Shown: one piece after another, positions 1 through 7,744 of the stretch
How the letters are laid out: each line of letters starts with the position of its first letter
Position numbering within the stretch: the first letter of the stretch is position 1
Assembly (NCBI GenBank): GCA_030753265.1
Contig: JASMCQ010000032.1
Coordinates: 37,361-101,360, forward strand
Direction: 5' to 3'
Origin: Dehalococcoidia bacterium
GTDB taxonomy: Bacteria > Chloroflexota > Dehalococcoidia > UBA3495
DNA: 64,000 nt
Translations under genes and position numbers: made by a program
Notes under the pieces: generated by a model
The model's database searches: none
Seen by the model: only the letters and a program-made list of their open reading frames with translations
What the model was told of the DNA's origin: nothing

Positions 1-1716
1 GAGTTCCTCATAGCCCAAGCCCAGACGCTCCAGGACGCCGGCGGCGAAGTTTTCCACCACGATGTCGCTGACGCGCACCATATCTCGCGCCATGGCCAAG
101 CAATCGGCGTCCTTCAGGTCCAGGGTGACACCCAGCTTGTTGCGGGAGTACATATTGAAACGGCCGGACCGGTTGAAGGGCTGCTCTCCCGGGTCGCCGC
201 CGGGATAGCGGCGCAACCGCTCCGGCGGTGGCTTCAACGGGCCTCGCTCAGGGTCGGCGCGGACCGTGGACTCCAGCTTGATCACCTCGGCGCCCAGATC
301 GCCGAGGAGCATGGTGCACATCGGGCCGGCCCAGACCTGGGTGAAGTCCAACACCCGGACTCCCTCCAGCGGGAGGCGTTCCGATGGCGAGGCCGTCACG
401 CCCTCCTCCGGGGCGGCCGGAAGTGGCTGAGATGGTTGGTTTTCGAGGGTAGCCGGCTCAGGGGTATCAGGCCCGGAGCTGCCGGGGATTATCCGGGGGC
501 CTTCGTCAGCCGGGCGATCGATTCCGGATTTCCCGAGCCGCAGCACCTCCTGCTTGCTCAGCCCCAGTATCCCGTGGAATACAGCCTCGTCGTGCTCTCC
601 CAGAAGCGGCGCCCGGCCCAGGGACCAGCGCTCGCCGTCCAGGAGAAAGGGCATGCCCATGAGCGTGAGGGTCCCCGCTACCGGGTGCTCCACCTGCTCC
701 AGAAAGCCCCGGTGGGCCAACTGGGGCGAGGCCAATATGTCCGGCGCGGTACACACGTAGCTGAAGGGCAATCGGACCTTCTGGGCAATGTGGTAGATAT
801 GCTCCTTGGTATTGGCTTTGAGCCAGGCTACGTAGGGAGCGACCAGTTCGTCCGGCTCCGGGGCCTGGTCATCAGAAGACGTTGAGGCGGCGGGCGGCGC
901 CGGCTCCCGAGCCAGCGCGGGGTCGCCAATCAGAGCGGCGAAGTCTGGCCGCCATTTGGAGCCCCCGCGGACCATGTTCATCATGTAGCCGTCTCTGCAC
1001 TGATAGACACCCTGAGGCCAGGGCATCCCCTCCCGGCGCATGGGTGGATGGCCCAGGAAAGAATGCTCCATAATGGCGCCCCCCAAGATGGCGCTGAAGC
1101 CCTCGGATAGAGACACGTCCACATGCCGCCCGCAGCCGGTATCTTCCCGCAGGAAAAGGGCGCCCATGGTGCCAAGGAAGCCGTTGAGGCTGCCCAGGTA
1201 ATGGGCGAGTTCCCCACCTTTCTTTAGAGGCCGGCCCGGCAGGCCCGCCACCGACATCTCGCCACTGATGGCGTGGAGGCCTATCTCCGAGGTCCGGTAG
1301 TCACGGTAGGGGCCGCTCTGGCCGAAGGGGGTGATGGAGGTGAGGATCAGGCGCGGGTTGACCTGCCGCAGCACCTCGTAGCTGAGGTCCAGGGAAGATA
1401 GCACCCGGGGCCCGGAGTTCTCCACGGCCACGTCGGCCCAGGCTACCAGGCGCAGGAACAGCTCCCGGCCCCCGGCGGTGCCGAGGTCCAGGGTGACCCC
1501 CTGCTTACCGGTGTTGAGATAGAGAAACAGCCCGCTCCGCTCCGGATGGGGCACGTCTCCGGGGAAAGGGCCGAGACGGCGGGCGGCATCACCCTGCTCC
1601 GGTTCCACCTTGATTACCTGGGCGCCGAGGGCCCCCAACATTTTTGCGCAGAAAGGGCCGGAGATCTCCTGGCCCAGGTCCAGGACTCGTATTCCTTCCA
1701 GAGGACGCCGTGACAT
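1..1716 (-). CDS. Tandem-domain CaiB/BaiF (family III) CoA transferase, 3' end outside window
   Basis: Transfers CoA between an acyl-CoA and a free carboxylic acid, probably feeding an acid into the acyl-CoA pathways encoded nearby. I read 572 codons without a stop up to the window edge. The N-terminal half opens with LEGIRVLDLGQEISGPFCAK, followed by GALGAQVIKVEP and a TGKQGVTLDLG segment. After a Pro/Glu-rich linker near residues 415-445 the same pattern starts again (LEGVRVLDFTQVWAGPMC, GDLGAEVIKLES, NKLGVTLDLK). The protein is therefore a head-to-tail fusion of two family III domains rather than the usual single domain of about 400 residues. The ATG is preceded by GGGAGGT at good spacing. 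It is partial because the C-terminus lies beyond base 1. Substrate not predictable. Confidence 0.85.
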   Translation of the reverse strand, partial: MSRRPLEGIRVLDLGQEISGPFCAKMLGALGAQVIKVEPEQGDAARRLGPFPGDVPHPERSGLFLYLNTGKQGVTLDLGTAGGRELFLRLVAWADVAVENSGPRVLSSLDLSYEVLRQVNPRLILTSITPFGQSGPYRDYRTSEIGLHAISGEMSVAGLPGRPLKKGGELAHYLGSLNGFLGTMGALFLREDTGCGRHVDVSLSEGFSAILGGAIMEHSFLGHPPMRREGMPWPQGVYQCRDGYMMNMVRGGSKWRPDFAALIGDPALAREPAPPAASTSSDDQAPEPDELVAPYVAWLKANTKEHIYHIAQKVRLPFSYVCTAPDILASPQLAHRGFLEQVEHPVAGTLTLMGMPFLLDGERWSLGRAPLLGEHDEAVFHGILGLSKQEVLRLGKSGIDRPADEGPRIIPGSSGPDTPEPATLENQPSQPLPAAPEEGVTASPSERLPLEGVRVLDFTQVWAGPMCTMLLGDLGAEVIKLESTVRADPERGPLKPPPERLRRYPGGDPGEQPFNRSGRFNMYSRNKLGVTLDLKDADCLAMARDMVRVSDIVVENFAAGVLERLGLGYEEL

Positions 1717-1931
1717 CAAATGACCTCCCGGGTCGGCAGGGCCACCCCAACGCTATCCGCGTCGAGAACCGTCGGATAGCGTGGTGGGGCACTACAGCAG
1801 AGGGTGTTACCAGAGAGCCAGGCAAAATTATGGAGGAGCCGGCTGGGCCCGCGATTGCTTGCCTGACGCTGACGCCCGCCGCAGCGGCTCCCCCTGGTGT
1901 CGTGCCCGGCTACACGAAGGGCACTTGGCTC

Positions 1932-2318
1932 TTATTTGCGCTCCACAAGCTGGAACATGATGCCATGGGCGTCCCTGGGGTGAATAAAGACCATGGAGCC
2001 CGCCTCGATTATCTGGGCGCCGTTCTCCTTCAATTGGGCCACCGCCTTTTGGAGGTCGTCCACCGCCATCGCCAGCAGATGGATACCCTCGCCTTTGCGC
2101 GCGATGGTGCGTCCCAGAGGAGTTTCGGGTCCCAGGGGTTGCGCCAACTCAATGAACGCCCCCCCATCACCCAGGGGAAGATAGGCATTTCGCAAACCCA
2201 GTTCCGGGTGCTCTCCGCCTCCTTCGTTGGCCTTGAGACCCAGCTTCGACTCGTAGTGTTTGACCGCCTGCTCCAGGTCATTGACCGCGATGACCATGTG
2301 GTCTATTCCCTTGAACAT
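1932..2318 (-). CDS. VOC-superfamily protein, methylmalonyl-CoA epimerase-like
   Basis: 128-residue glyoxalase/bleomycin-resistance (VOC) fold protein with two beta-alpha-beta-beta-beta modules. The N-terminus GIDHMVIAVNDLEQAVKHY and the C-terminal IHPRDAHGIMFQLVE resemble methylmalonyl-CoA epimerases, in which His, His/Gln and Glu side chains bind the metal; His7 and Glu124 would be two of them. Such an enzyme would interconvert (S)- and (R)-methylmalonyl-CoA for the mutase encoded about 9 kb away on the same strand. That role is an inference from family resemblance plus context, because VOC proteins also include dioxygenases and glyoxalases. Length is normal for the epimerase. It stands alone, with no close operon partner. 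Confidence 0.75.
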   Translation of the reverse strand: MFKGIDHMVIAVNDLEQAVKHYESKLGLKANEGGGEHPELGLRNAYLPLGDGGAFIELAQPLGPETPLGRTIARKGEGIHLLAMAVDDLQKAVAQLKENGAQIIEAGSMVFIHPRDAHGIMFQLVERK

Positions 2319-2455
2319 TCTTTACCTCCTAGTGTTCGGTTTCTCAACGACTCTGCCATCATGTCCGGCGGTTCCGCCGGCCAGCCGGGTGCGCACGGAG
2401 GGGAGGCCGCGCCTCTGACCCCGGCGCCGGACAAACCCTGAGACCCCTCGCTCCG

Positions 2456-2515
2456 CTCGGGGTGACAGACAGGGGCTCGGGGTGACCGACCAGGGCTCAG
2501 GGTGACCGACAGGGG
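2456..2515. repeat. Three tandem 20-bp repeats
   Basis: Three consecutive 20-bp units at 2456-2475, 2476-2495 and 2496-2515, each of the form CTCGGGGTGACCGACAGGGG with one to three differences. They lie between the VOC gene and the SDR gene and encode nothing obvious. Confidence 0.85.
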
Positions 2516-2596
2516 TTCCGGATGGCACGAAATTGGGCTGCATGACGGGAAACTTAGCTTTCGCGTTATTCAGTTTGCAGAGGGGGGCAGCGGGCC

Positions 2597-3349
2597 TTAA
2601 GTCCCCCAGGTCTTGCCGAAGTCTGAGCGGTTCACCACCTGGCCGGTGAAACTTTTAGCTGTTTGCCGCGCCAGCCACACCGCCGCGAGTCCCACCACCT
2701 CCGGCGGTTCCCAACCCGTCCAGTCGAAGTCAGCGGGGCGCACCAACACCGCCCCCTCGGTCATTATCGGTCCCGGGCTCAGGGCGTTGACCGCGATGCC
2801 GTGCTCCTCCAGCTCCTGGGCCAGCCCGAGGGTGATCATGTTTAACCCCGCCTTGGTTACAGAGTAGCTGATGCCCTTGGGCCTCACCCGCTCTCCGGCG
2901 CTGGACGTAATGTTGACGATGCTGCCAGATTTCTGTTGGATCATCACCGGCGTCAGGTACTTGCAGCACAGGAACGGGCCGCGCAGGTTGACCCGCATCG
3001 TCAGGTCCCAGTGGCGCGTTTGCAGGTCCAGGAGTTCTGTGTTGACCTGGACTCCCGCGTTATTCACCACCGCGTCGATGCGGCCGTAGGTATCGACCAT
3101 AAGATTGGCCAACGCCTGTACCTGTTCCTCGTCGGTCACGTCGCACTTGACTGCCAGCGCCTGGCCGCCGGCGTCCTTGATATCCTGGACCGTCTGGTGG
3201 ATAGTGCCGGGCAACCTGCCGCCCTCCTGTTCCGTGCGCGCCACCACCACCACCGTGGCGCCCTCCACCCCACAGGTCTTGGCGATGCCCTTGCCGATAC
3301 CCCGGCTCGCACCGGTAACGATCACCACTTTTCCATCTAGATCGCCCAT
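2597..3349 (-). CDS. Short-chain dehydrogenase/reductase (SDR) family oxidoreductase
   Basis: A 250-residue classical SDR that uses NAD(P)H to reduce or oxidise a carbonyl/alcohol group in the cytoplasm. The cofactor motif TGASRGIGKG is at residues 13-22, NNAG near residue 95, the catalytic Ser in NITSSAGE, and the YSVTK catalytic Tyr/Lys pair near residue 160. The start ATG is preceded by AAGGAGAG. The C-terminus (GQVVNRSDFGKTWGT) lacks the common VDGG ending, so the substrate pocket may differ from FabG. Neighbouring acyl-CoA genes suggest a 3-hydroxyacyl or alcohol substrate, but the sequence does not decide it. Confidence 0.9.
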   Translation of the reverse strand: MGDLDGKVVIVTGASRGIGKGIAKTCGVEGATVVVVARTEQEGGRLPGTIHQTVQDIKDAGGQALAVKCDVTDEEQVQALANLMVDTYGRIDAVVNNAGVQVNTELLDLQTRHWDLTMRVNLRGPFLCCKYLTPVMIQQKSGSIVNITSSAGERVRPKGISYSVTKAGLNMITLGLAQELEEHGIAVNALSPGPIMTEGAVLVRPADFDWTGWEPPEVVGLAAVWLARQTAKSFTGQVVNRSDFGKTWGT

Positions 3350-3683
3350 GAAACTCTCCTTCAGCTAGTCTGAACCTCGCCTCCCGGCATTATGGACTCG
3401 ATTACCCAGGCCCGCATAGGCCGCTTTCGTACCGCCGTCAAAACCCGGCTCGGTCCGTCAGGCGGCCACAACCAGATCGATCAATCCGACATCCCATGGA
3501 GAGGCGGCGGCGTTTTGTTGAGTATATTAACATCAAACCGAACACCCTCGACCGTCGTCCCACCGGCCTTCGAACGAGCCGCCAAAACTTGCGGCGAGGA
3601 AATCCCCCTTTAACCCTCTCTAGAAAAGAGGCACAGAGGAGGATTTCGCCCGTCGATCAATGCTTAGAGAGGGAAGGAAGCAT
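3350..3683. other. Intergenic, no recognised feature
   Basis: 334 bases between the SDR start and the end of the FAD oxidoreductase gene. I see an AT-rich patch near 3515-3530 and a short inverted CCTCTCTAGAAAAGAGG stretch near 3616, but no coding pattern and no convincing promoter. Confidence 0.5.
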
Positions 3684-4850
3684 CTAGTCGATCGTCCCCA
3701 GGTGCCGGAAGCTGTCCGGTCCCGGTGTGAATCCCTCGAAACGCGCCGGCAAGTAATGCTCCATGGCCAGGTCTTCCGAGGTTTCACCCCGAAGTATGAG
3801 GTCGGCGATAAGCTTGCCGGTTATCGGGGCCAGTTGAATTCCCCAGGGTCCATGGCCGGTAGCCAGGTGCAACCCCTCACAGCCGGGCACCGGACCTATA
3901 ATGGGGCATATGTCGGCAGAGAGGGGCCGAAAGCCTGCCAGGTGCTCTACCACCTCCGCCTCTTCAATGTAGGGTAGGATTTCCATCCCCCGGGAGAGAA
4001 TTCTAAGCTTGAAGTCCTCGGTAGGTTGGGGATCGCCGGTATCCTCGTATGAGGTCCCAATGCTCGTAAGCCCGTCCCGCCGGGGAACGATGGTACCCAG
4101 CTCGAGGATGTTAACGAAGTAGTCGAGGGGTTTCCCCGGTAGGCGCAACCGGAGAATCTGCCCTTTGAGGGGCCGGACCGGGATCGGAAAACCAATCCAC
4201 TCGGAAGCGGCGCCGGTTTCCGCACCCATGGCCAGGACCACCGCGTCACAGGGAATGGTTTCAGTGGGCGTTCTTACCCCGGTAACGCGGCTGCCCTCCC
4301 ACTCCAGACCCACGACTTCCCGCTGACGCACGGTAGCGCCCCGCTTTTCCGACGCCGCGGCGAACGCCAGGGTGAAGCGGTATCCGTCCACCTGCGCTGT
4401 CCCTTCTTCGTAGACCGCTCCCAGGACCGCCGGGCTGATGCGAGGCTCCAGAGCCAAGGCCTCATCTCTCTCGAGCCAGCGGACCCGTACCCCCCTCTGA
4501 GAAACCCATTCCATGTCCGCTGTCCGCTGCGCCAGTTCTTGCTCGTTCATGGCCACCAGAAGCATGTCCCGCTCCTGAAACAGGGTGTCGGTCCCCGTCT
4601 CCTCGGCGAGCTGGCCGCAGATGTCGCTGAGAAGGAGCCGGCTGGCGCGGTTGATAGCAAAGGCCGCACCCTTTCTCTGCGTCTCCCTCAGGTTCGAGAT
4701 AGCCATCCCGGTCCCGTGGAAAGAGCACCCGCTGCCCAGGGCCTGCCGTTCAAGGACCTGGACTCGTGTTCCTTCCCGGCTCAGGTAGTAGGCAACCGCG
4801 GCGCCCACCACACCGCCTCCAACCACGATCACGTCGGGCGAACGTTTCAC
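3684..4850 (-). CDS. FAD-dependent oxidoreductase of the DAO (D-amino-acid oxidase/sarcosine oxidase) family
   Basis: A 388-residue flavoprotein likely to oxidise an amine or amino acid to the imine. It begins with the dinucleotide-binding segment VIVVGGGVVGAAVAYYLSRE, and the C-terminal part has GFRPLSADICPIIGPVPG and TGHGPWGIQLAP, typical of glycine/sarcosine oxidase-type enzymes. I chose the GTG at 4850 because AGGAGGT precedes it by four bases and the FAD motif follows at once. The reading frame stays open for about 520 bases further upstream, but that stretch overlaps a divergent promoter and has no family similarity. Glycine oxidase, sarcosine oxidase beta or D-amino-acid dehydrogenase are all possible. 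Confidence 0.88.
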   Translation of the reverse strand: MKRSPDVIVVGGGVVGAAVAYYLSREGTRVQVLERQALGSGCSFHGTGMAISNLRETQRKGAAFAINRASRLLLSDICGQLAEETGTDTLFQERDMLLVAMNEQELAQRTADMEWVSQRGVRVRWLERDEALALEPRISPAVLGAVYEEGTAQVDGYRFTLAFAAASEKRGATVRQREVVGLEWEGSRVTGVRTPTETIPCDAVVLAMGAETGAASEWIGFPIPVRPLKGQILRLRLPGKPLDYFVNILELGTIVPRRDGLTSIGTSYEDTGDPQPTEDFKLRILSRGMEILPYIEEAEVVEHLAGFRPLSADICPIIGPVPGCEGLHLATGHGPWGIQLAPITGKLIADLILRGETSEDLAMEHYLPARFEGFTPGPDSFRHLGTID

Positions 4851-4950
4851 TAGAACCTCCTGTACCGGAATCCGCCAACGACCCTGGTGCCGGGTGACCG
4901 CGCCTGCCGGAGGCGGACCACGAAAGCGGGAATCATCGATTCTGAAGCGA

Positions 4951-4989
4951 TTGACGGCATTCGTGAATGATACTACCATACCCCTCGTC
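4951..4989 (+). promoter_or_regulatory. Promoter of the NMO pair, copy 1 of a shared 39-bp element
   Basis: TTGACG at 4951-4956, a 17-bp spacer and TACCAT at 4974-4979 form a sigma-70-like promoter reading toward the NMO genes, leaving a leader of about 200 bases. The 39 bases match the element at 10320-10358 (minus strand) at 33 positions, including the spacer and a downstream CCCTCGTC. The spacer holds CATTC-GT-GAATG, a possible operator half-site pair. Confidence 0.65.
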
Positions 4990-5184
4990 AAGATCGGTAC
5001 CTTGGTTGCGTTCAGGCATTTGAGTATGGGGAAACCCGGCGGAAGACACCGGGGGCTTCGCCGGCGCCCAGCTTCCGGCTTCGGGGTCTGAGCGGGAGGC
5101 GTCTTGAAAGACCCAACCCGCGGAATGGCATCCGGGACACCCAACTCCGAGTGACAAGGTGGCATTGGGCAAGGAGGCATGGAT

Positions 5185-6306
5185 ATGGAAAGGCAGGCCT
5201 TGCGTACCCCGCTCTGCGACCGTCTGGGGATCGAGTACCCCATCTGCTTGGCAGGCATGGGAAGCCGGGGCAGAGCCACACCGCCCAAGCTCGTGTCGGC
5301 GGTCTCCAATGCCGGCGGTCTGGGCGTCATCGGGGGTTCGGGACTCAGCCCCGAGCATCTCCGCGCTTGCATTCAGGAGGTCCGGTCCCTGACGGATAGG
5401 CCCTTCGGGGTGGATTTGCTCCTGCCCGTCAGCCTGGCCGAAACGGCGGACACCCGCTCGGCCGTCCGTGAACAACTCCGGCGTGAATACCCCAAACACG
5501 TGGCGTTCGTCCAGAGCTTGATGCGGGAATTCAACCTTCCGGACGCCTATACCGAGAGGAAGCGGCTTGTCACCCGCAAGAACGTCAAGGAGCTGGTGGA
5601 GGTGGTGCTGGAGGAGAAGGTACCGGTGTTCGCGGCGGCCCTGGGCGACCCGTCCTGGGTGGTCCCTCTGGCCCGCGAGCAAGGCATCACCGTCTTCGGC
5701 ATGGCGGGCTCGGTGCGCCATGCCCGGCGGCAGATGGAGGCCGGAGTGGACATCGTCGTGGCCCAGGGACACGAGGCCGGCGGCCATACCGGCAGAATCG
5801 CGAACTTCCCCTTGATTCCCCAGGTCGTGGACATCGTCGCGCCCATGCCGGTGATCGCGGCGGGGGGCATCGGAGACGGGCGAGGAGTCGCCGCCGCCCT
5901 GGCCCTGGGCGCCGTGGGAGCTTGGGTTGGCTCCGCCTTCCTGGTGGCCGAGGAGTGCCAGATACCGGACCGCCACAAGGAGGACATCCTCCAGGGAGTC
6001 ACCGAAGACTTCGCCATCAGCCGAACCTACACCGGGAAGACGGTCCGGCAATTCAGGAACGTGGTCATGGATGCGTGGGAGAACTCGGACCTGGAACCGT
6101 TGCCCATGCCATTGCAGGGCGCCCTGATGGAAGACCTGGTGGACGCGGCGGAACAAGCGGGACGCCACGATCTGATAAACAGCCCGGCGGGACAGATCGG
6201 TGGGATGCTCAAGGAATCCAAGCCCGCCGCCAGGATAATGGATGAGCTGGTCCAGGGCGCCGTGGAGGTGCTGCAACGGTTGCGGGGCTTCGTTGCGGTG
6301 ACCTAG
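5185..6306 (+). CDS. Nitronate monooxygenase-type flavin enzyme, copy 1
   Basis: A 373-residue TIM-barrel flavoprotein of the NMO / NAD(P)H-dependent flavin oxidoreductase family. The N-terminus carries TPLCDRLGIEYPICLAGMG and then SNAGGLGVIGG. The FMN phosphate and catalytic-His region reads AQGHEAGGHTGRI near residue 195, followed by AAGGIGDGRGVAAALALGA. Known members oxidise alkyl nitronates or reduce quinones and enoyl substrates, and this sequence does not choose between them. An ATG six bases upstream also exists, but AAGGAGG sits seven bases before 5185 and the paralogue starts at the equivalent codon. The gene is served by the promoter at 4951. Confidence 0.88.
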   Translation: MERQALRTPLCDRLGIEYPICLAGMGSRGRATPPKLVSAVSNAGGLGVIGGSGLSPEHLRACIQEVRSLTDRPFGVDLLLPVSLAETADTRSAVREQLRREYPKHVAFVQSLMREFNLPDAYTERKRLVTRKNVKELVEVVLEEKVPVFAAALGDPSWVVPLAREQGITVFGMAGSVRHARRQMEAGVDIVVAQGHEAGGHTGRIANFPLIPQVVDIVAPMPVIAAGGIGDGRGVAAALALGAVGAWVGSAFLVAEECQIPDRHKEDILQGVTEDFAISRTYTGKTVRQFRNVVMDAWENSDLEPLPMPLQGALMEDLVDAAEQAGRHDLINSPAGQIGGMLKESKPAARIMDELVQGAVEVLQRLRGFVAVT

Positions 6307-6358
6307 GCAAGGCTCTCCGCGGTCCCTTATTGCTCCACGACCAATGCACCGGCCGGGG

Positions 6359-6386
6359 CTCAGCCTCGGGGAAAACCCAGACCCCC
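6359..6386 (-). pseudogene. Remnant of an acyl-CoA dehydrogenase 3' end between the NMO copies
   Basis: These bases (plus strand CTCAGCCTCGGGGAAAACCC and onward) match the last codons and stop of the two ACAD genes at 7745 and 9029 in about 24 of 27 positions and in the same orientation. Nothing else of the gene remains. It looks like the scar of an ACAD gene once lying opposite NMO copy 1, as ACAD 1 lies opposite NMO copy 2 today. Confidence 0.5.
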
Positions 6387-6523
6387 GCGGGCTCGTCCGG
6401 CGCCCGGCTTCCGGCTTCGGGGTCTGAGCCGGAGGTGTCTGCCACGGCCCAACCGGCGGATTGGCATCCGGGAAACACCTCGCATCAAAATGACAAACCG
6501 GGACTGGGCAAGGAGGCATCAAG

Positions 6524-7645
6524 ATGGAAAGACCGGCTTTGCGGACCCCACTCTGCGACCGTCTTGGGATCGAGTACCCCATCTGCTTGGCAGGCATGGG
6601 CGGGAGGGGCCAGGTCACGCCGCCCAGCCTCGTCGCGGCGGTCTCCAACGCCGGCGGCCTGGGTGTCATTGGGGGTACCGGACTGGACCTCGCGGATCTC
6701 CGCGCTTGCATTCAGGAGGTCCGGCTACTGACGGACAAGCCCTTCGGGGTGGACTTGCTCCTGCCCGTCAGCCTGGCCGAAACCGGAGACACCCGCTCGG
6801 CCGTCCGGGAACAGCTCCGGCGTGAATACCCCAAACACGTGGCGTTCGTCCAGAGCTTGATGCGAGAATTCAACCTTCCGGACGCCTATGCGGAGAGGAA
6901 GAGGCTGGTTACCCGCAAGAACGTTCAGGAGGCGGTGGAGGTGGTGCTGGAGGAGAAGGTCCCGGTGTTCGCGGCGGCTCTGGGCGACCCATCTTGGATG
7001 GTCCCGATGGCCCACGAGCAAGGCATCACCGTCTTCGGCATGGCGGGCTCGGTGCGCCATGCCCGGCGGCAGATGGAGGCCGGCGTGGACATCGTCGTGG
7101 CCCAGGGATTCGAGGCCGGTGGGCATACCGGCAGAATCGCGAACTTCCCTTTGATCCCCCAGGTCGTAGATGTCGTCGCGCCCACCCCGGTAATCGCGGC
7201 GGGAGGCATCGGAGACGGGCGAGGAGTTGCCGCCGCCCTGGCCCTGGGCGCCGTGGGAGCTTGGGTCGGCACCGCCTTCCTGGTAGCCGAGGAGTGCGAG
7301 ATTCCAGACCTCCATAAGGAGGACATCCTCCGGGGAGCCTCCGAGGACTTCCCGACCAGCCGGTCCTCCACCGGGAAGCCTGTCCGCCAATACAAGAACG
7401 TGGTCATGGATGCGTGGGAGAACTCGGACCTGGACCCGTTGCCCATGCCCTTGCAGGGGGCCCTGATGGAAGACCTGGTGGACGCGGCGCACCAAGCGGG
7501 ACGCCAGGATTTGATAAACAACCCGGCGGGGCAGATCGGCGGTCTGCTCAAGGAATCTAAACCCGCCGCCAGGATAATGGATGACCTGGTCTTGGGCGCT
7601 CTTGAGGTGTTGCAAAGGTTGCAGGGCTTCTCCGCGATGACCTAG
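6524..7645 (+). CDS. Nitronate monooxygenase-type flavin enzyme, copy 2
   Basis: A 373-residue paralogue of the preceding gene, collinear over its whole length with no gaps. All flavin-site motifs are kept (LAGMGGRG, SNAGGLGVIGG, AQGFEAGGHTGRI, AAGGIGDGRG). One difference is Phe for His just before EAGGH; the His inside GGH, the one usually held to be catalytic, is intact. Most other changes are conservative or lie in the C-terminal third (for example ASEDFPTSRSSTGKPV), so both copies appear to be under selection. AAGGAGG precedes the ATG by seven bases. No terminator separates it from copy 1, so the two may be co-transcribed. Confidence 0.88.
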   Translation: MERPALRTPLCDRLGIEYPICLAGMGGRGQVTPPSLVAAVSNAGGLGVIGGTGLDLADLRACIQEVRLLTDKPFGVDLLLPVSLAETGDTRSAVREQLRREYPKHVAFVQSLMREFNLPDAYAERKRLVTRKNVQEAVEVVLEEKVPVFAAALGDPSWMVPMAHEQGITVFGMAGSVRHARRQMEAGVDIVVAQGFEAGGHTGRIANFPLIPQVVDVVAPTPVIAAGGIGDGRGVAAALALGAVGAWVGTAFLVAEECEIPDLHKEDILRGASEDFPTSRSSTGKPVRQYKNVVMDAWENSDLDPLPMPLQGALMEDLVDAAHQAGRQDLINNPAGQIGGLLKESKPAARIMDDLVLGALEVLQRLQGFSAMT

Positions 7646-7691
7646 GCTGGGCGCCCCGGGGTCTCATGCCGGGGAACTCCGAGACTAGAAA

Positions 7692-7714
7692 GGGGGCCGT
7701 AGCGGCCCCCTTTT
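7692..7714. terminator. Intrinsic terminator between convergent NMO copy 2 and ACAD 1
   Basis: GGGGGCCG at 7692-7699 pairs with CGGCCCCC at 7703-7710 around a TAG loop. TTTT follows on the plus strand and an A-rich stretch precedes it, so it can stop transcription from both sides. Confidence 0.85.
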
Positions 7715-7744
7715 CTGCGTTCGGCTTCAATGCCCGCCCGGACC

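Larger units (their letters stand above)
5062..7645 (+). repeat. Tandem duplication of an approximately 1.34-kb unit (leader plus NMO gene)
   Basis: The stretch 5062-6306 and the stretch 6398-7645 align nearly throughout. Both copies start in a non-coding leader (CGGCGCCC, then CTTCCGGCTTCGGGGTCTGA, then GGCATCCGGGA) and end at the NMO stop codon. The duplicated unit is therefore larger than the gene itself. Confidence 0.85.

Noticed and set aside
1644..2441. A 265-codon open frame on the plus strand
   Set aside because: It is antisense to the CoA transferase start and the VOC gene and has no recognisable domain.
2456..2515. Three tandem 20-bp units as a CRISPR array
   Set aside because: The repeats are directly joined with no spacers, and no cas gene is nearby.
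4933..6711. A 592-codon open frame on the minus strand spanning NMO copy 1
   Set aside because: It is antisense to the NMO gene and its leaders; the internal repeat in its translation simply reflects the tandem duplication.
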